This document shows, piece by piece, positions 30,061 through 39,644 of a DNA stretch of 64,000 nt. The notes under the pieces were generated by a model, which ran no database searches, had not been told where the DNA came from, and was given only the letters and a program-made list of their open reading frames with translations. This DNA comes from Symbiodinium natans (taxonomy: Eukaryota; Sar; Dinophyceae; Suessiales; Symbiodiniaceae): positions 62,001-126,000 of the forward strand of contig CAJNDS010001068.1 of the NCBI GenBank assembly GCA_905221605.1, given 5' to 3'. The translations under genes were made by a program, and so were the position numbers. The number at the start of each line of letters is the position of its first letter. Positions within the stretch are counted from its first letter, which is position 1.

Positions 30061-30145
30061 AACTTGGACCCTGAGGGTTGTAGCCTGGGGTTTTGGGGAC
30101 CCTTTTTCAGGATCCTTCAGGTGGTTTTAGGGCCAGACGGACAAA
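30061..30145. repeat. Dispersed repeat D copy
   Basis: AACTTGGACCCTGAGGGTTG then TAGCCTGGGGTTTTGGGGAC. Aligns with 31092-31130, 40322-40427 and 60648-60742. Here and at 40 kb it abuts a TIR element, as if they travel together. Confidence 0.6.
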
Positions 30146-30237
30146 ACACACTTTTTTATGCCGTGTTTTTTCAAAAACGCGCGTTTCGCTTGGGTTTTTG
30201 AGGGTGACTTTTGAAAACGTGCACAACTGCACTGTAA

Positions 30238-30798
30238 ATGTGTTTCGACGGGAAATGCTGTAAATACCAGCATTCGTTCTTTTGTTTTAACAGGTTTTTT
30301 TGTGTCTCCAAAAAGAACACTGATTTTCAGCCTCGATTTTGCCGATCGCGTTTTTGTCCTTTTTTGTCTTCTTCGCCCGAAAATGCTTTAAATACCAGCA
30401 TATCTGCTGTTACATTAGCCGAAAATGCTGTAAATTCTAGCATCTTCGTGGTAGATGAAGACGATTGGCGGACCATGGAGCGCAAATTTGCCGCGCGGCG
30501 CATCCTATCTTTCGCCGGCTGGGGTGGGGGGTGGGGGGGGCGGGGTAATTACGTTTCAGATAGGCGAACTTTCTGTGTTACCAGTGCGAGCGAACGGCCA
30601 GAGCATCCATGTCCGCACCATGATAACGTCCGTGTTAGCAGTGCGTGCGAATGGCCAGAGCATCCATGTCCCCACGCTGAGAACGTCGGTGTTACCAGTG
30701 CGTGCGAACGGCCAGAGCGTCCATGTCCGCACCATGATAACGTCCGTGTCACCAGCCCTCTACCCTTTCTAGAGGAGCATTCTAAGGGGAACCTTTAG
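30238..30798 (+). CDS. Open frame with 19-residue tandem repeats
   Basis: 186 codons from ATG, the longest frame in the window not made of low-complexity repeat. The N-terminal third is cysteine- and phenylalanine-rich (FCRSRFCPFLSSS). The C-terminal third carries three 19-residue repeats from a 57-bp unit (30575-30745), e.g. VTSACERPERPCPHHDNVR, with C-P-H and E-R/W-P-E repeated. The unit length is a multiple of three, so the frame survives. Three ATGCTG...CAGCAT hairpins lie in the first half. No family recognised; it may be a repeat-bearing non-coding locus. Confidence 0.3.
   Translation: MCFDGKCCKYQHSFFCFNRFFCVSKKNTDFQPRFCRSRFCPFLSSSPENALNTSISAVTLAENAVNSSIFVVDEDDWRTMERKFAARRILSFAGWGGGWGGRGNYVSDRRTFCVTSASERPEHPCPHHDNVRVSSACEWPEHPCPHAENVGVTSACERPERPCPHHDNVRVTSPLPFLEEHSKGNL
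30255..30443. repeat. Three short hairpins, ATGCTG-7-CAGCAT
   Basis: ATGCTGTAAATACCAGCAT at 30255-30273, near-copies at 30383-30401 (ATGCTTTAAATACCAGCAT) and 30425-30443 (ATGCTGTAAATTCTAGCAT). Each is preceded by GAAA. The last two keep their potential to pair only in part. Confidence 0.7.
30575..30745. repeat. 57-bp minisatellite, three units
   Basis: Units 30575-30631, 30632-30688, 30689-30745, plus a partial start at 30746. Units 1 and 3 are closest; unit 2 differs at about ten positions. Confidence 0.93.
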
Positions 30799-31250
30799 GG
30801 GTACAGCCTTACCCGAAACGCTTCGGTGCCTAACCCCCCAACCACACCCACTCCAGAACTGAGGGGAGGGGGGCGCCCTAAACGTTAAACCTTAAACCCT
30901 TAACCCTAACCCCCCAACCACACCCACACCACAGGAGGCGAGGGGGTCGGGATACCATGGGGGCTGGGGGGAGGGGGGGGTGGCAGCCCGAGACCGGGCC
31001 CCTTCTAAATCTCCATGCTTACACCCCTTGATGTGGAGCCGAGCCGCCGCAGGGACCGCGAATATTCCCGGCTGCGGGCCGCCTCTCACGGGACTCTACC
31101 TTGGACCCTCAAGGTTCCTTGGGTTTGGGGCGATATTCGAAGAATGTGATTTCTTGGATTCTTAGGGGTACGTCCTTAGGGGTCCGAGTATGACTCAAGG
31201 GGGAAAAAGTACCTTCCCCGTTGGGCAGCAGTCGCAAAATCATTTTCCCC
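30790..31250. other. Single-copy region with D-repeat fragment
   Basis: Includes a direct repetition of the CCCCCAACCACACCCAC motif (30834 and 30910), a G-rich tract (30960-30981), a dispersed repeat D fragment at 31092-31130 and a 61-codon plus frame. No supported gene. Confidence 0.3.
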
Positions 31251-31320
31251 GTAACCCTAAACCCTAAACCCTAAACCCTAAACCCTGACCCGAAACGTAA
31301 ACCCTATACTCTAAACCACT

Positions 31321-31404
31321 TTCCTCCATCGTAGTACAGGCTCAAGGGCCGGTGCCTGGTCGAATGCGTCTGCGGTGCACAGCCCTGCATCCCGAACCTC
31401 TCCT
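31321..31404 (+). CDS. Exon-like segment between opposed arrays
   Basis: Reads FLHRSTGSRAGAWSNASAVH then SPASRTSP; C-type left, G-type right. Low-complexity composition, so weak. Confidence 0.25.
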
Positions 31405-31500
31405 TAGGGTTTAGGGTTTAGGGTTTAGGGTTTAGGGTTTAGGGTTTAGGGTTTAGGGTTTAGGGTTTAGGGTTTAGGGTTTAGGGTTTAGGGTTTAGGG
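31405..31500. repeat. Perfect TTTAGGG array
   Basis: Thirteen uninterrupted heptamers. Confidence 0.95.
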
Positions 31501-31759
31501 CAAGCCCCTGTCCAGACAACTCAACCCACTAACAGGATCTGAGGGTCGCTATGAATACGAATCGCATTGTGCATTGTGCAGATGCTGATGATGAGAAGAT
31601 CCCCACCCCACCCACCCAACCCACCCAAAAGCCGTGTCCTAAACCCACTTATGCACCTGCACCCGCGTGCAGCTTGCGCGACGCCCGGCGGGCCTCAGCC
31701 ACTGGTGGGGCTTGCTTGACTTCGGCCTTTGGATGCATGTTTTTGTTTCTCTTCGGGTT

Positions 31760-31917
31760 TAGGGTATGGTTCGGGTTTAGGGTTTCGGGTTTCGGGTTTA
31801 GGGTTTAGGGTTTAGGGTTTAGGGTTTAGGGTTTAGGGTTTAGGGTTTAGGGTTTAGGGTTTAGGGTTTAGGGTTTAGGGTTTAGGGTTTAGGGTTTAGG
31901 GTTTAGGGTTTAGGGTT
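31760..31917. repeat. TTTAGGG array, about 20 units
   Basis: Begins with TTTCGGG variants, then perfect heptamers to 31917. The 250 bp before it (31501-31755) contain an open plus frame with TQPTQKPCPKPTYAPAPACS, unrecognised. Confidence 0.95.
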
Positions 31918-32214
31918 ACGGGGGAATGCCTGTTGAAGGCTCAAGGAGCTTTAGCTCCCTGAAGTGGTAGCCCAATGTGTGCCCAGACCCAAACCAGCCT
32001 CAGAACAGCTCTCACCCTGAACTGCTGGAATCTGAGCCCCAAACCGCAAACTCTAAACCCCAAACCCCAAAACCCAAACCCTAAACCCTAAGTCCTAAAT
32101 CCTAAACCCTAAACCCTAAACCCTAAACCTGAACCCTAAACCCTAGACTTTAGCTCAAAACCCTTAATCCCCAAACCCCTCAACCCTACGTCGTCAAAAG
32201 CCCACGCCGCCACG

Positions 32215-32540
32215 GCCGTCGACACACCTCATTATAATTTCTATAATACATCCACATTTTTTATTCTTCTTACTATTCTTACTAGTCTTACTATTCTTGC
32301 TATTATTACTTTTCTTACGATCCTTACTATTCTTACTATTATCATGATGATGATTTTTACTGTAACTATTACTATAGTACCTCCTACTCCCCTGAGCGCG
32401 CGGCTCCAGCCACGCGCTCAGAGCCGCCGCCCAAAGAGACAGAAGAACGGGGCCGAAGCCTTGCACTCTTCATGATTGCTATTATTGTTGTTATTATCTT
32501 ATGACCAATGATTTGTATTATACGTGTTGTTGTTATTAGT
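32215..32540. repeat. Irregular TTACTATTCTTAC-rich tract
   Basis: AT-rich, dominated by TTACTATTCTTA and ATTATTGTTGTTATT-like short units with a GC-rich island at 32393-32460. The minus-strand frame NSKNSKTSKNSKKNKK is simple-sequence translation. Confidence 0.8.
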
Positions 32541-32559
32541 ATTGCTGTATTTCTATTTT

Positions 32560-32600
32560 CCTTTTTTTTTTGGGGGGGGGTTCTTGCATGGCTTTTAGGA
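32560..32600. mobile_element. Solo TIR-E end
   Basis: TTTTTTTTTTGGGGGGGGTT followed by CTTGCATGG has the run-of-T, run-of-G, TTCTTGCA structure of a TIR-E right end. No matching left end found nearby. Confidence 0.4.
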
Positions 32601-32684
32601 TTTCGAGGGCGTTTTGGGGGGGAATCTCTTTTTGAGGGTTTTTGTTTAAGGGTTTTTGGGGGCTTCTTCGGACAATTTGTGATT

Positions 32685-33290
32685 TAGGGTTTCGGGTTCG
32701 GGTCTGTTCGCGGCGCTGATCTGGGGGTCCCATACAAGTCAGGGTTATAAGTTTGCAAGGCCCGAAGATGGTACAAACGATGGTAACTGCATAGTGGCTT
32801 GTGCGAAAGATGCTAAAAACAAGGAGAAAAATGGCTTTGCAACGGAAACTCTAGCAATCCGCGTCATTTAGCTGCCTTTCAAATAAAAATTATCGAAACT
32901 CCTCTTGAAACCAACAGCCTTTATAAAGATCTTGAATAAGTTCTAATGCTATTTCAGAGCCTACATTCCGTGCAACGCACAGCATCTGAAATATCAACAT
33001 CAAGCACCAAAATTAACATGACCATCAATAAGAGAAAAATTAGTGAGAAATCTTGCGCCAATCTTGCAAAAGATGCTGACGGCGTTCCTTATGTAGATGA
33101 TTTGTCCAAACAAGCTGACCTTCATAGAGACTTTCATCAATCACTACTGCTGGCTGATTGTTAGCTCGAATTTTCTCGTTTGCAATAGTCGACGTAGATC
33201 AGGTGGAGAAACTCCTGGCTGAACCTAAACATAGGGAAGATGGCCCATAGAACCTGACAACTCAAAACAACCCCAAAAGTAGCAACCAGA
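32685..33290 (+). other. AT-rich unique island with open frames
   Basis: From 32740 composition shifts to AT-rich single-copy DNA free of heptamers. A plus frame 32685-32869 (no ATG at its start) reads YKFARPEDGTNDGNCIVACA then KDAKNKEKNGFATETLAIRV; a second, 32946-33164, contains KISEKSCANLAKDADGVPYV. Lysine/aspartate-rich codon use is unlike the GC-rich exons elsewhere, so this may be a foreign insertion or an AT-rich gene. Unrecognised. Confidence 0.35.
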
Positions 33291-33473
33291 AGCCAACCCC
33301 AAACCCTAAACCCTAAACGTCCGCCAGTTCCTCGAGAGGGAATCCCTCGACCCTAAACCCTAAACCCTCTGACCATAATCCCCAAGCCCTAAGCCCTAAG
33401 CCCTAAGCCCTAAGCCCTAAGCCCTAAACCCTAAACCCTAAACCCTAAACCCTAAACCCGAAACCCTAAACCC

Positions 33474-33572
33474 GAAGCTATGCTCAAGGGGGTGGTGGAG
33501 TCCCAGGTGCGCGCAATGACCCGCTGCGGCCGCGCCATCTGCAGAAGGCCAGCGGCCCATGGCCCGTATAGG
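33474..33572 (+). CDS. Putative exon with array-supplied donor
   Basis: C-type array ends in CCC; the frame reads EAMLKGVVESQVRAMTRCGR then AICRRPAAHGPY; the border is TATAGG followed by GTTTAGGG. Basic, helix-prone, protein-like. Unrecognised. Confidence 0.42.
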
Positions 33573-33850
<278 letters not shown>

Positions 33851-33944
33851 CTTACTCACAATCGGGAAAGGTATATGGCAAAAAAGCAAGTTGCTGACTG
33901 GCGAACCTGGCCGGGTTGGGGGTTCACGAGAGAGCGCTCAGATC

Positions 33945-34285
33945 AGGGTTTAGGGTCTAGGGCTTCGGGCTTAATTAGGGCTTAAGGCTCAGGGCTCAGG
34001 GCTTAGGGCTTAGGGTTTTAGAGCTTAGGCTTAGGCTTAGGGTGTAGGGTTTAGGGTTTGGGGTCAGCGGGGACTACCCATGTGCAATATCCCCAGAAGC
34101 CCAAGATCTCCCCAAAAAGATTGAAGCTTCGGGTTTCGGGTCCGAGGGTCTGTGGGTTGAGGGTCAGAGGGTTCAGGGCTCTGGGTTTAGGGTTTAGGGT
34201 TTGGGGTTAGGGTTTAGGGTTTAGGGTTTAGGGTTTGGGGTTAGGGTTTAGGGTTTAGGGTTTAGGGTTCAGGCTTCAGAGAGTT
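33945..34285. repeat. Degenerate G-type domain
   Basis: TTTAGGG, CTTAGGG, GCTCAGG and GGGGTTAGGG variants, with a unique interruption at 34075-34130. Confidence 0.85.
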
Positions 34286-34356
34286 TAGGGTGTTAGCCTG
34301 CCCCCCTGTCAGCCAATGGCTTCCATGGCGGTGGGCTCTGGCCGAAGCGTGAGCTT

Positions 34357-34412
34357 TATTTATTTTTTTTATTTTATTTTTTTTTTTTTTTTTTGGGGGG
34401 GGGGGGTGGGGC
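34357..34412. repeat. T run followed by G run (TIR-E-like end)
   Basis: TTTATTTTTTTTATTTTA-like tract then about 20 T and 13 G ending GTGGGGCTCTAGAAATGAG. Resembles a TIR-E terminus, but the partner end was not found. A TA/GT-rich stretch follows at 34438-34490. Confidence 0.6.
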
Positions 34413-34590
34413 TCTAGAAATGAGAGTGTCATTGGTTGTATATGTATACATATATATATATATGTGTGCATACATATACTTATGTACTTACCTATGTTCT
34501 AAATTCTTGTTTGTAGGGCTCGATATGTTTTGGGGGCCTGGAAACGCTTTGGAGGCCTGGAGCCCCTCAAAGCCTGAAAACCCCCCAACC

Positions 34591-34690
34591 TTGGGATGTT
34601 CCCCCTTACACTACCAGCCTCCTTCATAAGGGATTACAGTACCCCCCTATTCTCATCCCTCGCAAGGACTGCTAGTATAAGAGGGTACAT
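34591..34690. mobile_element. TIR-D element
   Basis: Left TTGGGATGTTCCCCCTTACA; right GGACTGCTAGTATAAGAGGG. About 100 bp, aligning with 51981-52087 and 53431-53528. Confidence 0.7.
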
Positions 34691-34748
34691 AAACCCCAAC
34701 CACCCTAAACCCCAAACCCCAAACCCTAAACCCTAAACTCCCAGAACC

Positions 34749-34841
34749 CTCGGAGCTTGGGTTTGCCTGGTGGCGGCAGGGGTCCGGCAGCTGTTGCACT
34801 CGCCACGGGAGACCTCGAAAAGCGGGGATCTCCCCTTTCGG
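34749..34841 (+). CDS. Putative exon with array-supplied donor
   Basis: C-type left, G-type right. Reads LGAWVCLVAAGVRQLLHSPR then ETSKSGDLPF; the border is TTTCGG followed by GTTTAGGG. Hydrophobic first half. Unrecognised. Confidence 0.4.
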
Positions 34842-35077
34842 GTTTAGGGTTTAGGGTTTAGGGTTTAGGGTTTAGGGTTTAGGGTTTAGGGTTTAGGGTT
34901 TAGGGTTTAGGGTTTAGGGTTTGGGGTTTAGGGTTTTAGGGTTTTAGGGTTTAGGGTTCAGGGCTTAGGATTCTATGACTGCCCAAAAAGAGCCCTGAGT
35001 TTCTTTGAGGAGTATATACTTTAGTTCGCACTAGGGATCCCTATTGGTGTAGGGAATATTCCCCAACGGAAGGACTT

Positions 35078-35173
35078 CTAGTTCATGGTTGGGATAGCAT
35101 ATTAAAAATTTAAGATTTTATTCCTTATTGGGTTTAAGTACCCTTAAAAATGTAAAATGTTACCCAACTATGA
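35078..35173. mobile_element. TIR-C element
   Basis: Left CTAGTTCATGGTTGGGATAG; right AATGTTACCCAACTATGA. The best-preserved inverted ends of the family. Confidence 0.77.
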
Positions 35174-35520
35174 CCAAGACTTGGTGCTTTCCCTACTTAC
35201 AGCTCGCATCGCAGGGTTTCGGCACAGGGTGCAGGGCCTAGGGCGGTTCGATTCTTTGGTCTGCTCACGATAGAGGTTGCGTGTCAACACGTGCAAGTGC
35301 AAGTACCCATCTACTGATCCGTCTTGTAGAAGTTCAGTGAGATCAAGTCCAATTGAATGTAAAAGTCCGACACCTCCAGAATGAGCACGACGAATTTCAC
35401 CATGAGCCAACACCCTAAACCCTAACCCTAAACGCCTAGAACAACTCTCGTTTCCTGGGCCTAGGGCGTTCCGAACAGAATGTCTCCTAGGGAAGAACTT
35501 CACGACCTCGATCCTAAACC
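35174..35520 (-). other. Unique region with a minus-strand frame
   Basis: 111-codon minus frame (35168-35503); its middle reads DLTELLQDGSVDGYLHLHVL then TRNLYREQTKESNR, protein-like. A short C-type array (35410-35435) interrupts upstream, so it may be an exon starting after that array. Unrecognised. Confidence 0.33.
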
Positions 35521-35539
35521 CTCAACCCCTAAACCCCTG

Positions 35540-35800
35540 AACGTGGTACTTTTTCGGGGGTCAACAAATAGGTTCGGGGATTTCTGTGAGCCATGATGGG
35601 CCAAAGAAAGAGCATAAACGGATCCTTACCATGATGATAATAATAATCATAATAATATTGATAGTAATAATAATCATCATAATCATAAACACAATAAACA
35701 TACTACGGATACTGATAATACCAAAGGATCCTTAGCATGATATACGGTAGATTCCTTAATTCAGGAGTATTGGTCTCTTTTTTGTCGGCCAAAGCCCGAA
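35540..35800. other. AT-rich spacer with TAATAATAATCAT tract
   Basis: Simple-sequence ATAATAATCATAATAATA tract at 35634-35705; otherwise nothing supported. Confidence 0.5.
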
Positions 35801-35805
35801 ATCCG

Positions 35806-35861
35806 AAACCCGACGTGGAGGCCCTCCTGGGGCCCAGCTCCACCAGTTCATGGTCGGAGGC
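35806..35861 (-). CDS. Exon-like segment with acceptor on minus
   Basis: On minus, CCCTTTCAG precedes a frame reading ASDHELVELGPRRASTS. Plus is open as well (DVEALLGPSSTSSWSEA then TGA), so strand is ambiguous. Confidence 0.27.
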
Positions 35862-35910
35862 CTGAAAGGGCTAAACCCTAAACCCCAAACCCTAAACCCC
35901 AAACCCTAAT

Positions 35911-36105
35911 CCCTAACAGGGGTTTAGGGTTTAGGGTTTAGGGTTTAGGGTTCAGGGTTCAGGGTTCAGGGTTCAGGGTTCAGGGTTTAGGGTTAGGGGG
36001 TTAGGGGTTGAGGGTTTAGGGTTTAGGGTTTAGGGTTTAGGGGTTAGGGTTTAGGGTTGAGGGTTTAGGGTTTAGGGTTTAGGGTTTAGGGTTTAGGGTT
36101 TAGGG
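35911..36105. repeat. G-type array between opposed C-type pieces
   Basis: Tail-to-tail switch at 35910 (CCCTAACAGGGGTTTAGGG) and head-to-head switch at about 36107 (TTTAGGGTAACCCC). Contains TTCAGGG and TTGAGGG blocks. Confidence 0.92.
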
Positions 36106-36364
36106 TAACCCCAAAACCTAAACCCTAAATCCTAAGCCTGAATCTTCCTCATTCTCCGGGGTGTGTGGTTGCTAAGGGTTACGGATTCCGCCCTAATATT
36201 CACCCCCGCCTATGCCCTAATACAGAGTACTCCCAGTATAATGATTTTATAGCGTATGGGGAATACTTCCGGCGTGGCCTGCATGAACCCATGTTTTGGA
36301 GGGTCCTATTCTCTGGCAACCTTACATAAGAAGTATTCTGTGAGAAAGAAAGGACTCCCAAGAA

Positions 36365-36665
36365 GGTTTAGGGTTTAGGGTTTAGGGCGTAGGGTTTAGG
36401 GTTTAGGGTTTAGGGTTTAGGGTTTAGGGTTTAAGGTTTAGGGTTTAGGGTCTAGGGTCTGGGTTTAGGGTTTAGGGTTTCGGGTTTGGGGTGTAGGTTT
36501 CGGGTTTGGGGTTTGGGGTTTAGGGTTTAGGGTTTAGGGTTTTGAGTTTTGGGGGGACCTTAATTTAGAGAACTACCCAATAGGATTTAGGGTTTGGCGA
36601 TTGGGGGTTGGGGTTTGGGGTTTGGAGTTTGGAGTTTGGGGTTTGGGGTTTGGGGTTTGGAGGCA
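36365..36665. repeat. G-type array, TTTAGGG grading to TTTGGGG
   Basis: Interrupted at 36552-36590 by GACCTTAATTTAGAGAACTA, a solo right end of the TIR-F family. Confidence 0.9.
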
Positions 36666-36805
36666 GCTTGAGGGTTAGAATCTGGGGCTGCGACAACTTC
36701 CCTTAGACGTGCTGCCAACAAGCCCATACCCTAAACCCTAAACCCTAAACCCTAAACCCTAAACCCCAAACCCTAAACCCCAAACCCTAAACCCTAAACC
36801 CATAC

Positions 36806-36920
36806 GAGTTGCCGGAGCACGCCGCCGTTTTCCTTGCATCGGCGTGTGCCGCATACCAAGGCGCAAAGCCAAGCTGTCACTGCGCTACCGGCGTCTTGAT
36901 CCCTCAGCTCTCTAATCCAG
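36806..36920 (+). CDS. Putative exon, unknown protein
   Basis: Follows a C-type array. Reads ELPEHAAVFLASACAAYQGA then KPSCHCATGVLIPQLSNP. Protein-like, cysteine-containing; no donor identified. Unrecognised. Confidence 0.38.
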
Positions 36921-36951
36921 CACACTAAACCCTAAACCCTAAACCCCCGCT

Positions 36952-37050
36952 GCTTGGAGGTTCAGGGTACTTAGTAGACCTATTTAACTGTATATATAAC
37001 CTAATTATGACCCTATGAGGGAACTCAAGGGGCTTTTATGTGGGTTAGAA
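36952..37050. mobile_element. TIR-A element, right arm missing
   Basis: Left GCTTGGAGGTTCAGGGTACT; interior AACTCAAGGGGCTTTTATGT matches the family; the right terminus is not recognisable. Confidence 0.6.
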
Positions 37051-37640
37051 CTACCGGAAGGCCCTAGCTTCTCCAAGAACAATCGTCCATGGAGCGCCTA
37101 CCACCCATTATAGGGGCCTTGATAAGTAGACTAGGGTTCTGGGGGGTTAGTATAGTCTAATTCTATAGGGACCATGAGGGAATACCATTGGTAACTTTCC
37201 CCCTATGCTGTCTGGGCCGGTAGGGAACTGCCGATCCCCTAGTGCCCCCCCCATACTCTCACGGAACGGCTCAGAGGAAGAGCTTCGCTTGATCGCTGCG
37301 GCGTGCCCTGGCCCATGCTGGAGACAAAGGGGATAGTTGTACTGTTACAACACAAGCACACACACACACACACACAAACACGTTTTTTTTAGAGGGGGGG
37401 GGGGGGGACCCATACTTGAAGGCTCTGGCGAACTGGCTAGTAGGAAAGCTCTTCCCCCCTCCCCCTTTTCCGGGAGCCCTTAACTCGGGTCCCCCTCTGT
37501 GAAGGAATCGGACGAAGGGGCGCCCAAGAAAGGGTCCCCAGAAATCGATGCCCGGCTCTGGGGACTCATGAGGCTCAAGAGTCCGAGTTTCAGGATTCCG
37601 GGGCTGGAGAAGCCTCAAAAGCCCTAACCCTTTTAAAGGC
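37051..37640. other. Unique region with CA tract and T/G runs
   Basis: (CA)n at 37355-37375 and a T-run/G-run (37383-37408). A 115-codon minus frame (37271-37618) spans these and contains PEPGIDFWGPFLGRPFVRFL, then GPELRAPGKGGGG. Possibly coding upstream of the tracts; unrecognised. Confidence 0.3.
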
Positions 37641-37760
37641 TAAACTATGGTTTAGGGTTCAGGGTTTAGGGCTTAGGGTTTAGGGTTCAGGGTTTAGGGT
37701 TCAGGCTTCAGGCTTTAGGGTTCAGGGTTCAGGGTTTAGGGTTTCAGGGAGATGAGGGCC

Positions 37761-37904
37761 GCCAGAAAAAAAGCAGCAAAGAGAGGCCTCGTCGGAAGCT
37801 CCATCGGCACGAGCTGTGCCAGCAAAGCCGGGTTGAGCGGGGCCGAGGCGACCTCAGCCCGACCCTTGGAAGCTGGGGCTTTGGGGGGGTTGCTGAAGGG
37901 TTGA
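37761..37904 (+). CDS. Putative coding segment ending in TGA
   Basis: 47 codons between two G-type arrays: ARKKAAKRGLVGSSIGTSCA then SKAGLSGAEATSARP. Small-residue-rich. Could be a terminal exon; unrecognised. Confidence 0.35.
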   Translation, partial: ARKKAAKRGLVGSSIGTSCASKAGLSGAEATSARPLEAGALGGLLKG

Positions 37905-38057
37905 GGGTTTAGGGTTTAGGGTTTAGGGTTTGGGGTTTGGGGTTTAGGGTTTAGGGTTTAGGGTTTAGAGTTTAGAGTGTAGGGTTTGTCGTGAGTGGTC
38001 TTCTTGGGCCCTGCTTGGGTTCTGATGCGCAGAAAGGCTTCTAAAGGGTTTTGTTCA

Positions 38058-38195
38058 GGCTTTAGGGGTTTAAGGTTTAGGGTTCAGGGTTTAGGGTTTA
38101 GGGTTTCGGGTACACGGTTTAGGGTTTAGGGTTTAGGGTTTAGGGTTTAGGGTTTAGGGTTTAGGGTTTAGGGTTTAGGGTTTAGGGTTTCGGGT
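38058..38195. repeat. TTTAGGG array
   Basis: About 16 units, perfect from 38113 to 38190. Confidence 0.94.
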
Positions 38196-38465
38196 GGACT
38201 TGAGGTTCCACAACGGGTTTTAGTACGGTTTGTCCACCGTGTTTAGGGTTTAGGGGTTGAGGCTTAAGGCGAATAATGAGGGTTGAAGGCTTAGGCCGCT
38301 GCCCGCACGCTACCCCGCACTTGACAGCATCCCTCCCGTAGTGCACCTGCCAGCACAAACCCATGTTAGCTGCAAATTTCCACCTCCACGATCAGTACCT
38401 CCCGTGCGACCCTTTTTCCTTGCTGTTGGGAGTACCTCCCGAACCCTAAACCGCACGAACCCGAA

Positions 38466-38595
38466 ATGCCAAACGATGCCTCTGAAGCCAAGACACCATT
38501 GGCGTCGGCTGCCTTTGCCCGCGCTGTGTCAAGCTTCTCGGGGGCTTCGGGTGGTTTAGGGTCGCCGAAGCCCATGGTGCCTGACCTTCCCATCT
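38466..38595 (+). CDS. Putative first exon from ATG
   Basis: ATG at 38466; reads MPNDASEAKTPLASAAFARA then VSSFSGASGGLGSPKPMVP. Alanine/serine-rich N-terminus-like composition. Downstream it runs into TA-rich simple sequence, so the exon ends before about 38600. Unrecognised. Confidence 0.33.
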
Positions 38596-38599
38596 CTAT

Positions 38600-38699
38600 A
38601 CATACATGTATACGCATATACACAAACATATACACATGTAGACTGACAGACATGCTCACATTCCACAAATATGTGTGTATATACACATATACATATATA

Positions 38700-38735
<36 letters not shown>

Positions 38736-38740
38736 GGCCA
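38600..38740. repeat. TA-rich and ATGT microsatellites
   Basis: Irregular CATATACAC tracts, (TA)n at 38694-38708 and ATGT repeated about seven times to 38737. Long frames across this zone are artefacts. Confidence 0.93.
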
Positions 38741-38782
38741 AGCATACAGCTTTGCATTCAAGAACCCGATAAAGCTTGAGAG

Positions 38783-38918
38783 CACCCCCTCCCCTCCCTC
38801 CCCCTCCCCCCCTCCCCCTCCCCCTCCCCCTCCCTCCCCCTCCCCTCCTCCCCCCTCTCCTCCCCCTCTCCTCCCCCTCTCCTCCCCCTCTCCTCCCCCT
38901 CTCCTCCCCCCTTCTCAC
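38783..38918. repeat. CCCCTC polypyrimidine tract
   Basis: 135 bp of pure C/T on plus, with CCCCCTCCCCT units in the first half and CTCCTCCCC repeated in the second. Mirror-repeat purine/pyrimidine DNA of this kind can form triplex structures. Confidence 0.95.
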
Positions 38919-39035
38919 CCAAGCGTTGCTCAAAAGCCTACCCAAATTTTCAAAAACCCAACCTTAAACTTGCGAAACCCTCAGTCAGGTTATACAGGCA
39001 GATACTTTGTACTTCAAACCCCAAACTATCGGGTT

Positions 39036-39062
39036 TAACAGTACCCATGAAGCTCCAAGTAG
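39036..39062. mobile_element. Solo right end of TIR-A
   Basis: AACAGTACCCATGAAGCTCC then AAGTAG matches the right terminus; no left arm within 300 bp. Confidence 0.5.
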
Positions 39063-39430
39063 ATCAAACGCCCTGGAAGCTGGACCAATCCTTGCGGAGA
39101 TGCGTTCCGTCAGGGGCCTTGAGGGCGATCATCGGGTAGCACCTGGCGCAGGCGCTTGGGTCTGGGGTTGAGGGTTGAGGATTTAGGGTGTTGAGTTCAG
39201 GGCCTGATGGCGTGCCAAGAGCAGGGTCTGAAGGTTTTAGGAATGGCTGCGCCTTTCAGGGCTCCGAAGTTTTGGGGTCTGAAGGTTTAGCGCGATGGGG
39301 TTAGGGCTTAAGAGGTTAACTGCTTCGGTGTTGGAGGTTTAGGGGTTGAACCCTAAACTCTTCACACACCCCAAAAACCCAAACCCTACAGATTTGAAGG
39401 GCCAGGGATGCCCGAAGGTTTCTAGCGTTT
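39063..39430. other. Single-copy spacer with weak G-type remnants
   Basis: Scattered GGGTTTAG-like pieces; a repeated GAAGGTTT motif (39228, 39284, 39414). No gene supported. Confidence 0.3.
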
Positions 39431-39555
39431 CTAGTTTTAGGGTTTTAGGGTTTTAGGGTTTAGGGTTGAGGGTTTAGGGTGTAGGGTGTAGGGTTTAGGG
39501 TTTAGGGTTTAGGGTTTAGGGTTTAGGGTTTAGGGTTTAGGGTTTAGGGTTTATA
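39430..39555. repeat. TTTAGGG array
   Basis: TTTTAGGG octamers, then TGTAGGG, then about nine perfect heptamers. Confidence 0.93.
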
Positions 39556-39644
39556 GGTTTTTCCAGACCTCATTGGGTTGGCTTCTCAGCTTTCAGGGCG
39601 CAAGGGGGTTTATGGGGCTGATGGGGTTTATGGGGTTTGTAGGT

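Noticed and set aside
35583-35604. Spliced-leader-like motif GTGAGCCATGATGGGCCAAAG
   Set aside because: Only loosely resembles the dinoflagellate spliced leader; several mismatches in the conserved core and no donor GT at the right place.
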